Under the pieces are notes generated by a model, which had not been told where the DNA came from, did not search any database, and saw only the letters and a program-made list of their open reading frames with translations. The position numbers and the translations under genes were made by a program. From Actinoplanes cyaneus (lineage in GTDB: Bacteria > Actinomycetota > Actinomycetes > Mycobacteriales > Micromonosporaceae), in NCBI RefSeq assembly GCF_016862095.1, contig NZ_BOMH01000002.1, positions 186,001-250,000 of the forward strand: a stretch of DNA of 64,000 bases. Reading direction: 5' to 3'. Every line of letters begins with the position of its first letter. The first letter of the stretch is position 1. Shown here piece after piece: positions 43,301-51,970 of this stretch.

Positions 43301-43445
43301 TCGGCGGACCCTCGTAGAACACCCATTCGGGGCGGCCCGCGGACTGCCGCAAGCTCTGTCCGAAGACGTCACGATCCTCCCAGAAACGCAGGATGTCGTG
43401 GTCAAGGGCGGGAAGGTCGACCTGAGCGGGAACCGGGCGATACAT
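40359..43445 (-). CDS. ileS: Isoleucyl-tRNA synthetase, eukaryote-like type
   Basis: A 1028-residue class I synthetase. The signature near residue 55 reads PGAHHIEAR, in the place of HIGH; KMSKH at 589-593 is the second ATP motif. Editing domain pieces (TTTPWTLVSNTA) and the anticodon-binding region (LSNWYVRRSRRRFW) are present. The shape is that of the eukaryote-like (type 2) IleRS common in actinobacteria and often less sensitive to mupirocin. I looked for a T-box leader upstream and did not find the TGGNACCGCG motif. TAAAGT lies eight bases before the ATG, so the message is probably leaderless. Confidence 0.95.
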   Translation of the reverse strand: MYRPVPAQVDLPALDHDILRFWEDRDVFGQSLRQSAGRPEWVFYEGPPTANGMPGAHHIEARVFKDVFPRYRTMKGFHVARKAGWDCHGLPVELAVEKELGFSGRQDIEAYGIAEFNARCRDSVTRHTDAFAELTQRMGYWVDMDDAYRTMDPEYIDSVWWSLQQIFDKGLLVEDFRVAPWCPRDQTTLSDHELDQGYEIDVDPSVYVRFPLTSGPLAGTTSLLVWTTTPWTLVSNTAVAVHPGVTYVVVTDGRERLVVAEPLIPEGFTPTGESFLGKELERWTYQRPFELVDVPDAHIVILATYVTTDSGTGLVHQSPAFGADDLASCRAYGLPMVNPVRRDGTFEPEIDLVGGMFFREANSPLVEELKESGLLFKHEPYEHKYPHCWRCHTALIYYAQPSWYVRTTAVRDALLRENEKTNWQPESIKHGRYGDWLNNNVDWALSRNRYWGTPLPIWRCSNDHLTCVGSREELSRLADRDLSELDPHRPFIDEVTFTCPQCPETTRRVPEVIDAWYDSGSMPFAQFGYPYKNKELFESRFPAQFISEAIDQTRGWFYTLMAVSTLVFDKSSYENVVCLGHILAEDGRKMSKHFGNILQPIPLMDQHGADAVRWFMAAVGSPWSARRVGHNALQEVVRKVLLTYWNTVAFQALYGRTAGWVPSDEPVERTALDRWVLSELQQLITKVDAALAAFDPHETGKLIAAFIDDLSNWYVRRSRRRFWRGDPAALATLHEALRTVTLLMAPITPFVTERVWQDLIVPVDPQAPVSVHLAAFPQADESLIDHELSAQMATTRRLVELGRTARAESGLKIRQPLARALVSGGADLPADLLAEISAELNVNAVEALAGSLVDTTAKANFRALGKRFGKAVQQVAAAIQAADAAELKHDLRTTGAATLTVGDEQIALAPDEVVITETPREGWAVASDSGATLALDLHLTPELRRAGLARDAIRQIQEARKASGLEVSDRIRLRFRAGEDTALALTEHGELVADEVLATDFAAGEPEWADAREFTDESIGLVFWLTRA

Positions 43446-43634
43446 GTTCCGAGACTTTACTCAGCCCCGCTCACCCGGCGACGCCGACCGCCCTGGTGGA
43501 GCATGCCGGGACCGGCCACGATGCCGATCGGACACGGTAGATGGAGCGTCGGCGATGCGCTTGTCCGGGGGCGATTTCGCCGTACGCGGGAATCGGGCCG
43601 GTTTTTGTCGGTGGGTCCCGCTAGTTTGCCGGGC

Positions 43635-46364
43635 ATGACCGCCGATCTGTCGTTCGAGCAGCTCGCCCAGTGGATCGAGCAGGGCCGCGTGCGGCCGATC
43701 GCCGACGCCCTGACCACGATGGGCGAGCCGGCCCGCCGCGCGCTGGGCCGGCGGTTACCCGAGTTGACCGCCGTCCGGATGCCCTGCCCGGAAGGGATGG
43801 ACCAGCACGCCTGGTGGCGCCTGATGGATCGGCGCAACGCCGCGATGCGGGTGGCCGGTGCCGGGTGCCTGACCGGCGCGTCCAAGGTGGTCAGCTGGCT
43901 GCGCAACTTCGGGACCGGCGACGACCCCGCGCTGGCCGCGACGGTGATCCAGGTGCTGGGCGCGCCCGGTCGCCCCTCGCTCGCCGCCGTGGCCCGGGGC
44001 ATGGCTACCCGCCTGCGACCCAACCAGGTCGACCTGCAATGGCGGCTGATCAGCAGGTTGCTCGACGCGGCCGGCGAGCCGGTTCCACCGACCGAGGCGA
44101 CGCTGCTGGGCTGGCTGCGTGAGACCGGGTGCAGCGCAGAATCCTTGAGAGCCGATTCGCGTACGGCGTATCTGCTCCCCCACGTCTTCACGATCCCGCG
44201 GCTCGGCGGCGAGGTGAGCCCGGGCGGCCTGGCCAACCTCACCGAGCAGCGGGCCGTGGTGCTCGACGGCTGCGTGCACCGGCTCGCCGAGGGTGACCGC
44301 CCGGGCGCGATCCGCTCGTTCGTACAGCTGCACCGGCTCCTGGCGCCCACCCCCGACGAGCTCGCCGAGCACCGGCAGACCTACCTGGGGATGCTCGACA
44401 GCCCGCACAGCACCGTCGTCGACGTCGCCCAGCGGGCGCTGCACGGCGTGGACGACCCCGGGCTGGTCGCCGACGCGTCGCTGTCGGTCCTGCCCCGTAC
44501 GGAGAAGAAGCTGGTCCGCGCCCAGCTCGCCTGGGCTGACACGGTGCTCGCCGCCAAGCCGGATCCGGTCTTGTTCGAGGCGTTGCTGACCGGCCTCACC
44601 AACGAGTCGGTCGACCTCGCCGAGCGCACCGTCCGAGTGATCGCCAAGCACGTGGCGAACTTCGACACCGCCGCGCTGGCGCAGGTCGCGGAGGGGTTGA
44701 CCGGTGACCTGCGACGCCAGGTGGCCGCGCTGCTGCCCGCCGACCCGGTCAGGGCTGCCGCCGGCACAACCCGCCGCGCCGTCGCCGGCACACCCGGTGG
44801 CCCCGCCGGATTCGCCGGCACGCCCGCCGAGCCGATGCCGGCGGCGCTGCGGTCGGTGCCCGAGGTCGTCGCGGTCGTCGGCACGTTGCTCGATCAGGCC
44901 GACCGTGACCCGGTGCTGCTGGAGCAGGCCCTCGACGGGCTGGTCCGGTTCGCGCACCAGGATCGGGCCGGGCTCGCCGTCGCCCTGGCGCCGAAGACCC
45001 CGCACTGGCCGGACCCGTTCTCCCGGCTGCTCCGGGCTGTCGTGGAAGGCACCTGGACGCCGTGGCGGCCGGACTCCTGGGAGCAGTGGTCGTCGCCGCC
45101 GTTCTGGATGCTTGTCGAACGGCTCGGGGAGATCGGCCGCCTGATGACCGGCTCCCCGCCGCCGGCGTTGCTGGCCACACCGGCCACCGTGGACGGGCAC
45201 GTCGACCCGGCCCGCGTGCTGGATCTGCTCGTCACCGCCGACCAGGACGGCTGGCAGCCGGGGCCGTTCGACCTGTCCCAGGCGGTGCTGCGGCTGCCCC
45301 GCACGATCGGCCCGGAAATCCTGGCCGGCGCCGAGCGGCTGGTCAGCCCGGCCGGCCGGTTCTTCGCGACCTGGCTTCGCGGTGGTGGGCTGCCCGATCC
45401 CACGGTCGTCGTCGGCGAGGCGGTCTGGCACCGCTGTTCCCCGCCGGAGGTGTGCACCTGCCGGCGGCCGCGGCGGGTCCGCTGGATCAGCTCGTTCGAG
45501 CCGCCCACCCTGCCCGTGCCGGTGTCACCGGCCGCTCTCCCGCCGCCGGCCGACCCGCCGATGCATGTGGCGCTGACGCCGGATGCGCTCCCGGCGCCGC
45601 CGGAACCCACCGGCCTCCGCTGGACCACGCCCGGGCCACCCCGCACCCCTGACGACGCCTCGCGGGAGGAGTGGCCGGCGGCGGCGCTTCCGGCACTCGC
45701 CGTGCCGGAAGGGCTGCTCGGCATCCCGGTCGACCGCGGCCGCACGCCGAAGCGGCGGCACAACGAATCGGTGGTCGCCTGGCCCATGGTCCTGCCGGGG
45801 CACCCGGAGATCATCGCCGCGCACGCGCTGCCGGAGATCCTCGGGGCGATCGACGGCGATGACCGTTTCCACCTCGGTGTCCTGCCGGTCCTCGCGGCGT
45901 CGACCGGGCCGTCCGGGCCGGCGACAGCGCTCTGCGTCGCACTCGGACTCAGCGCGGACCAGGCCCCCGGCCGCGTCTTCGCCACCGACGCGTTCGTCGA
46001 CCTGGCCGTCCGCGGAAAGCTCGACGCCGCTCTGGTCGGTCGCGAGCTGGCAGACCTTCACCGCGGCGGCCGGGTGACCGTCAAGCGGGTCGCGGCCTGC
46101 CTCACCGAAGCCGTGCGCGCGGGCCTGGCCGCCGAGGTGTGGGCCACCGCCCGCGAGATGCTCCCGGCCGTGCTCGCCGATCCGGGCCCCGGCACCCCGG
46201 ATCTGCTCGCCGTCGCCGAAGCCGCGGCGGCCGTCGAGCACGCCACGGACGACCTCCCGGAGCTGTCCGCCGGCGCCACCCGCCCCGGCCGCAACCGCCT
46301 GATCACCGAGGCCGCGCGCCTCGCCCGAACCCTCGCCGACAACCGCTCGCCCGCCCCCGCCTGA
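43635..46364 (+). CDS. Large helical-repeat protein (DUF6493-like, tentative)
   Basis: A 909-residue protein made largely of HEAT-like helices (LAATVIQVLGAPGRPSLAAVARGMATRL; RTVRVIAKHVANFDTAALAQVAEG). A Pro-rich linker (about 620-690) separates a C-terminal helical domain. Proteins of this kind occur near SWIM-finger and MoxR/VWA genes in other actinobacteria, so it may be related to the cassette at 27-34 kb. A short CTC-rich motif HRCSPPEVCTCRRP occurs near 600. The ATG is seven bases after TAGTTT with no ribosome site. Function is unknown; divergent from ileS. Confidence 0.7.
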   Translation: MTADLSFEQLAQWIEQGRVRPIADALTTMGEPARRALGRRLPELTAVRMPCPEGMDQHAWWRLMDRRNAAMRVAGAGCLTGASKVVSWLRNFGTGDDPALAATVIQVLGAPGRPSLAAVARGMATRLRPNQVDLQWRLISRLLDAAGEPVPPTEATLLGWLRETGCSAESLRADSRTAYLLPHVFTIPRLGGEVSPGGLANLTEQRAVVLDGCVHRLAEGDRPGAIRSFVQLHRLLAPTPDELAEHRQTYLGMLDSPHSTVVDVAQRALHGVDDPGLVADASLSVLPRTEKKLVRAQLAWADTVLAAKPDPVLFEALLTGLTNESVDLAERTVRVIAKHVANFDTAALAQVAEGLTGDLRRQVAALLPADPVRAAAGTTRRAVAGTPGGPAGFAGTPAEPMPAALRSVPEVVAVVGTLLDQADRDPVLLEQALDGLVRFAHQDRAGLAVALAPKTPHWPDPFSRLLRAVVEGTWTPWRPDSWEQWSSPPFWMLVERLGEIGRLMTGSPPPALLATPATVDGHVDPARVLDLLVTADQDGWQPGPFDLSQAVLRLPRTIGPEILAGAERLVSPAGRFFATWLRGGGLPDPTVVVGEAVWHRCSPPEVCTCRRPRRVRWISSFEPPTLPVPVSPAALPPPADPPMHVALTPDALPAPPEPTGLRWTTPGPPRTPDDASREEWPAAALPALAVPEGLLGIPVDRGRTPKRRHNESVVAWPMVLPGHPEIIAAHALPEILGAIDGDDRFHLGVLPVLAASTGPSGPATALCVALGLSADQAPGRVFATDAFVDLAVRGKLDAALVGRELADLHRGGRVTVKRVAACLTEAVRAGLAAEVWATAREMLPAVLADPGPGTPDLLAVAEAAAAVEHATDDLPELSAGATRPGRNRLITEAARLARTLADNRSPAPA

Positions 46365-46433
46365 CATCCGGCCATTTCCGCTGCGCTGCCTCCTCCCGGC
46401 CGCCGTGCCCTGCGCCGGGCGCGGAGGGGCGAA

Positions 46434-46674
46434 CTCAGCTGGCACTCAGGGCTGCCCGAACACCCGACAACGACGCCAGCACCAGCCGAACGAGCTCAGC
46501 TGGCACTCACGGCTGCAGCGCAGACCCGAAACAACCGCCAGCACCAGCCCAACAAGCTCAGCTGGCACCCACGGCTGCAACGCAGACTCGAAACAACCGC
46601 CACCACCAGCCGAACAAGCTCAGCTGGCACCCACGGCTGCAACGCAGACCCGAAACAACCGCCAGCACCAGCCG
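46434..46674. repeat. Tandem array of four 62-bp repeats
   Basis: CTCAGCTGGCA occurs at 46434, 46495, 46557 and 46619, spacings 61, 62 and 62. Units are nearly identical, ending with ACAACCGCCAGCACCAGCC. Within most units GCTGGC and GCCAGC can pair. The period is not a multiple of three, so it is not a coding repeat. It lies in a 620-bp gap after the helical-repeat gene. Not a CRISPR: there are no unique spacers. Confidence 0.9.
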
Positions 46675-46984
46675 GCCGATCCGGACGGCGCTCGCGGCCG
46701 CGCATGCGGTGGGCGGCTGGTGTGGGTGTTCGCCGGGCTGCCCCGCAGTGGCCCCGGCTGCGGCCATCGCGCCGGCCGGCCAAGAGGCACGCACGACCCA
46801 CGGTGCAGGGTCGTTGCGGGTGAACCCGTCGTCGAGGCCGGAGGTCATCGGCAGCCAGGGCGACGGGCCAGGAGGGTGGCCGGGTCAGGGCGCGCACGAT
46901 GGTCGCCGCCGAGCTGCGCAGGCATGGTCGGCTGGGGGTGGAGTTGTGCGCCGGCCCGGAAACGGTCGCGTGCAGAATGGTCGG
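46675..46984. other. Gap upstream of the NDK-like gene
   Basis: About 310 bases of GC-rich DNA without a credible gene. The only signal I support is the -10 box CAGAAT at 46973-46978, six bases before the GTG at 46985, which serves the NDK-like gene. Confidence 0.5.
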
Positions 46985-47791
46985 GTGAGCGCGGCGGCGG
47001 GGAACGGAACGGTCCCGGTGAGCGCGGCGTTCGTCCTGCTGAAACCCGACTGCTTGCGTACGGGCCGGGCCCCGTCCGTCGAGGCCGCCGTCACCGCCGA
47101 GGGGCTTGTGGTGGCGTACCGCCGGCCGGTGAAGTTGAGCGGGGACGACGTGCGCTTGCTGTGGTCGGAGTACACCGATGATCGGCACGTGCTGATGCGC
47201 GCCTTCCTCGACCGTTACCTGTGCGACGGCCCCTCGGAGGTGTGGCTGGTGACCGGGCCGGACGCCTTCGGGGCGGCCCGGCGGGTCAAGCGCGTGATCC
47301 GCTCCCGCTACGCGAACGGTCCGTTCGCGAACCTGGTCCACACCGCCGAGCGTCCCGGCGAGCTCGCCCGGCAGGGGAACCATCTGTTCGGCGACCGGTT
47401 CCCCGCGGGGAGTCCGGCGGCGAGCGCCCCGCGCCCGGCCGGACGGGACTTCCGCCGGGACGTCGACGTCGCCCGCCTGGTCGACGAGGTGTGGCCGTGG
47501 ATGCAGCTCGCCGATCCGCCGGCGCCTGCCCCGCACCGGCTGGACGACGAGGCCGGCACCGTGCTGGTCATCGGCGCCGATCCCGCGCACTCGCTGGACT
47601 CGGCGGTCACCGCGGTCTGGTCCGCGCTGCCGGGGGTGACCGTGGGCCACGCCGTCATGCTGGTGCTCTTCGCGAGCCGGGCCGGTGGGTGTCCGATCGC
47701 GATCGGCGGGCGCCGGGCGGTCGAGCGCGCTCACCGCACGCTGCTCGACCACGGGTTCACCGCCTGCGGCGTAGGCCCGGCCCCGCGCTGA
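46985..47791 (+). CDS. Divergent nucleoside-diphosphate-kinase-like protein with C-terminal extension
   Basis: A 268-residue protein whose first 140 residues resemble NDP kinase: AAFVLLKPDCLRTG carries the conserved lysine (Lys20), and NLVHTAERPGELARQGNHLF holds the phospho-accepting histidine (His119), though the usual NxxHGSD is changed to NLVHTAE. About 125 further residues form a separate alpha/beta region (VLVIGADPAHSLDSAVTAVW) I do not recognise. The GTG is six bases after CAGAAT, suggesting leaderless translation. Whether it still transfers phosphate is open. Confidence 0.72.
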   Translation: MSAAAGNGTVPVSAAFVLLKPDCLRTGRAPSVEAAVTAEGLVVAYRRPVKLSGDDVRLLWSEYTDDRHVLMRAFLDRYLCDGPSEVWLVTGPDAFGAARRVKRVIRSRYANGPFANLVHTAERPGELARQGNHLFGDRFPAGSPAASAPRPAGRDFRRDVDVARLVDEVWPWMQLADPPAPAPHRLDDEAGTVLVIGADPAHSLDSAVTAVWSALPGVTVGHAVMLVLFASRAGGCPIAIGGRRAVERAHRTLLDHGFTACGVGPAPR

Positions 47792-47823
47792 GAAGGGCTG
47801 AGAAGAAAGCCGCTACCGCGGCG

Positions 47824-48357
47824 TCAGGACCGGCGGATGCGCGACCGCGTCTTGTGACGCAGGAGCCGATTGCTGCGCGGGCCGCCACGCGACGGGCGGG
47901 CCGGGCGCGCGTTGGCGTGCGGGAAGACGAACCGCTTGAACGCCCACAGCCGGAACACCATGGCGAGCAGGGTGCCGAGGATGTTGCCGCTGATGAAGTC
48001 GGCGATCTCCTGCACCGGGCGGGTGACGTCCGGCACCTCGATGTGCAGCACGTAGCGGGAGATGGCGAGCGGGACCAGGTTCAGGCCGACACCGATCGCG
48101 CTGACCGCGAAGAAGAGCGCGGCCTCGTGATGCTGTTCACGGCCGCCGCGGCTGCGGAACGACCATTCGCGGTTCAGCACGTACGAGAGGATCGTGGCCA
48201 CGATGGTGGCGAAGGCCAGTGCCGTGACCGGCTTCTGGTGCAGGACCGTGAGCTTCAGCAGGTAGTTGAGGACAACCGTGGCGACGAAGCAGACGCCCCC
48301 CACTATCAGGAATTTCGCCGCTTCGTGATGCTTTTTCCACAACTGCCTCAGCCACAT
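47824..48357 (-). CDS. GtrA-family membrane protein
   Basis: A 177-residue protein with four helices: FLIVGGVCFVATVVLNYLL, ALAFATIVATILSYVLNREWSF, LFFAVSAIGVGLNLVPLAI, and the final helix before WAFKRFVF. The NREWSFRSR and FKRFVFPH phrases are the family hallmarks. GtrA proteins help to move undecaprenyl-linked sugars for surface polysaccharide glycosylation. The basic C-terminal tail is cytoplasmic. The ATG at 48357 lies seven bases after TAAACT. The partner glycosyltransferase is not in the window. Confidence 0.88.
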   Translation of the reverse strand: MWLRQLWKKHHEAAKFLIVGGVCFVATVVLNYLLKLTVLHQKPVTALAFATIVATILSYVLNREWSFRSRGGREQHHEAALFFAVSAIGVGLNLVPLAISRYVLHIEVPDVTRPVQEIADFISGNILGTLLAMVFRLWAFKRFVFPHANARPARPSRGGPRSNRLLRHKTRSRIRRS

Positions 48358-48412
48358 CCGCGGGAGTTTATTAGGTCGACCCGGATCATGCGCAAGTGCA
48401 AAGGTGCCCGGC

Positions 48413-49315
48413 ATGGACCTGGTACGCGGCACCCTTGACGAACACGGCTACACCGTGCTCACCCCGGACGGCTGGACCCGCGCGGAACGGTTACCCCTGG
48501 TCCTGGTGCTGCACGGGGCGAACTCGTCCGCCGACGCCCTCGTGATGATGCAGCCGATCATCGAGAGCAGCGATCTTCCGCGTACGCTCGTCGCCTGTGT
48601 CTCGACACCGACGGCGGGCGGGTTCTACCTGGGCCGGTGGGAGCGCCTGGTCGCCGAGGAGTTCCCGGCGCACCTGGTCACGGAGTTCAACGCCGGCCCG
48701 ATCGCGCTGCTGGGCAGCTCGATGGGCGGTTACGGAGCGTTGAGGATCGCCTTCGCGGACCCGGGCCGGTTCACCGCCGTCGCCGCGATCTCTCCGGCGC
48801 TGCTCACCGCGGACCCGCGGCCGCGGAACACGCTGAGCGTGCTCGGCCAGTTCGCCGCGGAGATGCGGCCGCAGGACACGATCTTCAGCAGGCTGCGCGC
48901 CAACGCCGGCGCGGTGCGCGACAGTGGCCTGCCGATCCTGCTGCGCTGCGGCGACCGTGACGTCTTCGCCCTGCACGACGGCGCCGAACGGCTGCATCGC
49001 GAGCTGTGGGATCTCGACATCGCCCACGACTACCACCTGGTCCGTGACGCTGATCACCTGGGACCGGAGGCGGTCGACTCCCTCGGCGCGGCGTTCGCGT
49101 TCGTCGCGGCCGCCCAGCGCGCCGCCTCGCGGGACCGGGGCCTCGACGAGGCGTGGCTGGCCTGGGAGGCGTCCGGCAGGCGGGGGGATCCGCCCCGGTT
49201 CGACGCGTTCGGGCCGTCCGCGCCGACCGCCCTGCGGGTGATGATGGCCGGCGAGCTCGCCGAAGCCGCCCGCCTGGATCCGGACGTCTCGCGCCGCTAC
49301 GGACGGCTGTCGTGA
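48413..49315 (+). CDS. Alpha/beta-hydrolase, esterase D type
   Basis: A 300-residue serine hydrolase. LVLVLHGANSS is the oxyanion strand and GSSMGGYGAL (nucleophile Ser103) is the elbow of the putative esterase/S-formylglutathione hydrolase group. The acid and histidine are likely in RCGDRDVF and RDADHLGPEAV. The C-terminal 50 residues add a helical extension. Its stop overlaps the start of the next gene by three bases, so the two are translated together. Substrate is unknown. Confidence 0.85.
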   Translation: MDLVRGTLDEHGYTVLTPDGWTRAERLPLVLVLHGANSSADALVMMQPIIESSDLPRTLVACVSTPTAGGFYLGRWERLVAEEFPAHLVTEFNAGPIALLGSSMGGYGALRIAFADPGRFTAVAAISPALLTADPRPRNTLSVLGQFAAEMRPQDTIFSRLRANAGAVRDSGLPILLRCGDRDVFALHDGAERLHRELWDLDIAHDYHLVRDADHLGPEAVDSLGAAFAFVAAAQRAASRDRGLDEAWLAWEASGRRGDPPRFDAFGPSAPTALRVMMAGELAEAARLDPDVSRRYGRLS

Positions 49316-50157
49316 CGCCGGAGCTGGCCCGAGCCCTCGTCGACTCGCAGTTCCCGCAGTGGCGCGGCCTGGCGCTGGAGCGGGTCGGCACGCACGGCAC
49401 GGTCAACGCCGTCTTCCGCCTCGGCGACCACCTGACCGCGCGCTTCCCGATGCAGGAGCAGGACCTGGCGGCCGAGGCGGCAGCCGCCCGGGAACTGCTC
49501 GGGGCCAGCCGATTCGCCACGCCCGCGCCGGTCGCGATGGGCTCCCCCGGGCTCGGCTTTCCCCGCCCCTGGGCCGTGCAGACCTGGCTTCCCGGCGCCA
49601 TGACCAGCGAGGATTCCCACAGCGACAACCACACTTTCGCGTACGACCTGGCCGAGTTCATCCACGGCGTCCGCGCTCTGGACACGCGCGGGCGGCCGTT
49701 CCGGGGCCACGGCCGCGGCGGTCACCTCCCCGACCACGACGCGTGGATCGAGACGTGCTTGCGCGAGAGCGAGGGCCTGCTCGACGTCGCGTCGTTGCGC
49801 CGGCTCTGGGCGCGGTTCCGTGAGTTGCCGCGCGAGTCCCCGGACGTGATGACCCACGGCGACCTGATCCCGGGCAACCTGCTGGCCTCGGGTGATCACC
49901 TCTCCGGCGTGCTGGACGTGGGCGGTCTCGGGCCGGCCGATCCGGCGCTGGATCTGATCTGCGCCTGGCACCTCTTCGACGCCGGGACCCGGGAGGTCTT
50001 CCGTCGCCGGGTCGGGGCGGGCGACCTGGACTGGGAGCGCGGGCGGGCCTGGGCTTTCGAGCAGGTCATGGGGCTGATCTGGTATTACCGCGAGACGAAC
50101 CCGTTGATGGCGCGTCTCGGGCGCAGCACCCTGCACCGCATCACGACCGGCAGCTGA
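49312..50157 (+). CDS. Aminoglycoside phosphotransferase (APH)-family kinase
   Basis: A 281-residue APH/choline-kinase fold protein. The catalytic loop reads MTHGDLIPGNLL and the metal site DVGGLGPADPALDL. The N-terminal lobe has VFRLGDHLTARFPMQEQ, where lysine for ATP binding is replaced by an arginine-containing segment typical of this subfamily. It may modify a small-molecule hydroxyl rather than an antibiotic. The GTG start overlaps the esterase stop (GTGA). No ribosome site is needed if coupled. Confidence 0.82.
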   Translation: MTPELARALVDSQFPQWRGLALERVGTHGTVNAVFRLGDHLTARFPMQEQDLAAEAAAARELLGASRFATPAPVAMGSPGLGFPRPWAVQTWLPGAMTSEDSHSDNHTFAYDLAEFIHGVRALDTRGRPFRGHGRGGHLPDHDAWIETCLRESEGLLDVASLRRLWARFRELPRESPDVMTHGDLIPGNLLASGDHLSGVLDVGGLGPADPALDLICAWHLFDAGTREVFRRRVGAGDLDWERGRAWAFEQVMGLIWYYRETNPLMARLGRSTLHRITTGS

Positions 50158-50176
50158 GCGGCACCGGAAGCACCGG

Positions 50177-51970
50177 CTACCGCATCGAGGCGGGCAGGCG
50201 GACCGTGAACGTCGAACCCAGCCCCGGCTCGCTGGTCGCGTTCACGCTGCCGCCGTGGTCCTCGACGATCCGGCGCGTGATCGTCAGGCCCAGGCCGGAT
50301 CCGCCGGTGGCGCGCTGGCGGGCCGGATCGGCGCGCCAGAACCGGTCGAAGACGCGGGACACCTCCGCGGCGGTCATCCCGACGCCGGTGTCGGTCACGC
50401 TGAGGATCGCGGTGAGCGGGTCACGTGACACGCGCACCTCGATGCGCCCGCCCGCGTCGGTGTAGCGGATGGCGTTGCTGAGCAGGTTGCCGAGCACCTG
50501 CCGGATCCGGCCCGGGTCGGCGTGCACCTCGATCGGCTCGGGGGCGTCGATGACCAGGTCCAGACCGGCGTTGGCGGCGTTGGCGCGGTGCGCGGTGACG
50601 GCGGTGTCGGCCAGCTCGGAGAGGTCCAGCGGCTCCGGGTGGTACGCGAGGTCACCGGCCTCGGCGAGGGCCAGGTACTGCAGGTCGTCGAGGATCCGGC
50701 CGGTCAGCAGCGTCTCCTCGTGCAGGGAGGCGAACAACTCCGGGGCCGGCTCGATCACGCCGTCGGCGAGCCCCTCCAGGTAGCCGCGCAGATTGGACAG
50801 CGGCGTCCGCAACTCGTGGGCGACGTCGGCCACGAGCCGGCGCTGGCGTTCCTCGCTGCGCTGGATCGCCTCGGCCATCGCGTTGAACGACGACGACAGG
50901 AACGCCAGCTCGTCCTTGCCGCGGGTCTGCACCCGCACGTCGAGCTTCCCCGCGGCCAGCTGCAGCGACGCGCCGGTCAGGGCACGGACCGGGCGGCTGA
51001 TCCGCCGGGCGATCCAGGCCGTGCCGATCGCGGCGGCCAGCAGCAGCCCGGCCGCGCCGATCACGGCCGGCTGGCGCAGGACGCCGCGGTCGAGCTGGCC
51101 GGCGCCGAAGAACACCCGCACCGGCACCGCCCCGGTGCTGGACATCGCCTGGGCGACCTCGTACGGCAGGCACTCCTTGAAGAGCACCATCGGCTGGACC
51201 CGGCAGCGCGCGATCGATTCCCACCACTGGTTGAGCCAGCCGAGGTCGGCGTAGACCTTCGCGCGGCCGGCCTCGGCGCACTCCTGGGCCGCCGTGAGCT
51301 GCGGGGGTGTCAGGTAGGGCGAGGTCACGGAACCCATCGCGGGTTGCGGCAACAGGTGTCGCTGGAACCCGCAGCGCACCGCGACCAGGGCCGCCCGGTA
51401 CTGCGCGACCTGCAGGAACGCGGCGGCCTCCGGGGTGGTCAGCCCCGCGGTCGCCGCACTGACCGCGAACAGGTTCGCCGGCAGCCTCGGCCGGGGCGGC
51501 ACGGGTCCCGACGGCAGGGTCCCCTTGGGAGTCTTGCGGTACAGGTCGGCGAGCCGCCGGCCGTCCGGGTCCTGCGCGGCGGTCGACGTCAGGGCGCTCG
51601 CCTGGCGGGCGATCTCCGGATCGAGCTCGGGGTACGGGTCGACCGTCGTGTAACTGGTCTGGATCGGCCCGACCGCCTGCTCGCGCAGCCGGTCCGAGTC
51701 GGTCAGCACCTCCTCGTCGGTCTCCACCCGGATGTGCAGGCCGGTGCGCTCGGACAGGTCCGCGACGACCCGGTTGATGCCGTTCCACCGGCCGTTGGTG
51801 AGGCCGAACTGCCGTATCTCGTCGGTGATCTCCGCTTCGTGCTGCTGCCGGGCGTCGTTGAGCCGGTCCACCTCGCGGGAGGTCAGGCTCAGCGTCAGCC
51901 AGGCCGTGGCGCCGATCGCCGTGCCGGCCACGATCAGGACCAGCAGGAAGATCCGCAGCCGGAAGCTCAT
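50177..51970 (-). CDS. Sensor histidine kinase
   Basis: A 597-residue membrane kinase. The first helix (LRIFLLVLIVAGTAIGATAWL) is followed by a sensor of about 270 residues outside the membrane with four cysteines (200, 231, 256, 267). The second helix (301-320) is followed by a HAMP domain, then the H box VADVAHELRTPLSN (phospho-His385) and the ATPase domain (N box NLLSNAIRYT, DTGVGM, SGLGLTI). It starts in the stop codon of the response-regulator gene. The cysteine-rich sensor suggests a disulfide-stabilised or redox/peptide sensor (inference). Confidence 0.92.
   Translation of the reverse strand: MSFRLRIFLLVLIVAGTAIGATAWLTLSLTSREVDRLNDARQQHEAEITDEIRQFGLTNGRWNGINRVVADLSERTGLHIRVETDEEVLTDSDRLREQAVGPIQTSYTTVDPYPELDPEIARQASALTSTAAQDPDGRRLADLYRKTPKGTLPSGPVPPRPRLPANLFAVSAATAGLTTPEAAAFLQVAQYRAALVAVRCGFQRHLLPQPAMGSVTSPYLTPPQLTAAQECAEAGRAKVYADLGWLNQWWESIARCRVQPMVLFKECLPYEVAQAMSSTGAVPVRVFFGAGQLDRGVLRQPAVIGAAGLLLAAAIGTAWIARRISRPVRALTGASLQLAAGKLDVRVQTRGKDELAFLSSSFNAMAEAIQRSEERQRRLVADVAHELRTPLSNLRGYLEGLADGVIEPAPELFASLHEETLLTGRILDDLQYLALAEAGDLAYHPEPLDLSELADTAVTAHRANAANAGLDLVIDAPEPIEVHADPGRIRQVLGNLLSNAIRYTDAGGRIEVRVSRDPLTAILSVTDTGVGMTAAEVSRVFDRFWRADPARQRATGGSGLGLTITRRIVEDHGGSVNATSEPGLGSTFTVRLPASMR

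Noticed and set aside
43446..43634. T-box leader for ileS
   Set aside because: The TGGNACCGCG antiterminator motif is not present on the minus strand here, and a -10 box lies eight bases before the start codon, leaving no room for a leader.
40293..46364. A 6 kb open frame on the + strand running antisense to ileS and into the helical-repeat gene
   Set aside because: The first half is the mirror of ileS codons in a GC-rich genome, with repetitive Arg/Gly/Asp/Val-rich translation. The real gene begins at 43635, after a -10 box.
46434..46674. Possible CRISPR array
   Set aside because: The units are contiguous 62-bp repeats that are nearly identical throughout, with no unique spacers and no cas genes in the window.
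49312..50157. Aminoglycoside resistance gene
   Set aside because: It has the APH fold, but sequence alone does not support a drug substrate; many actinobacterial members act on other metabolites.
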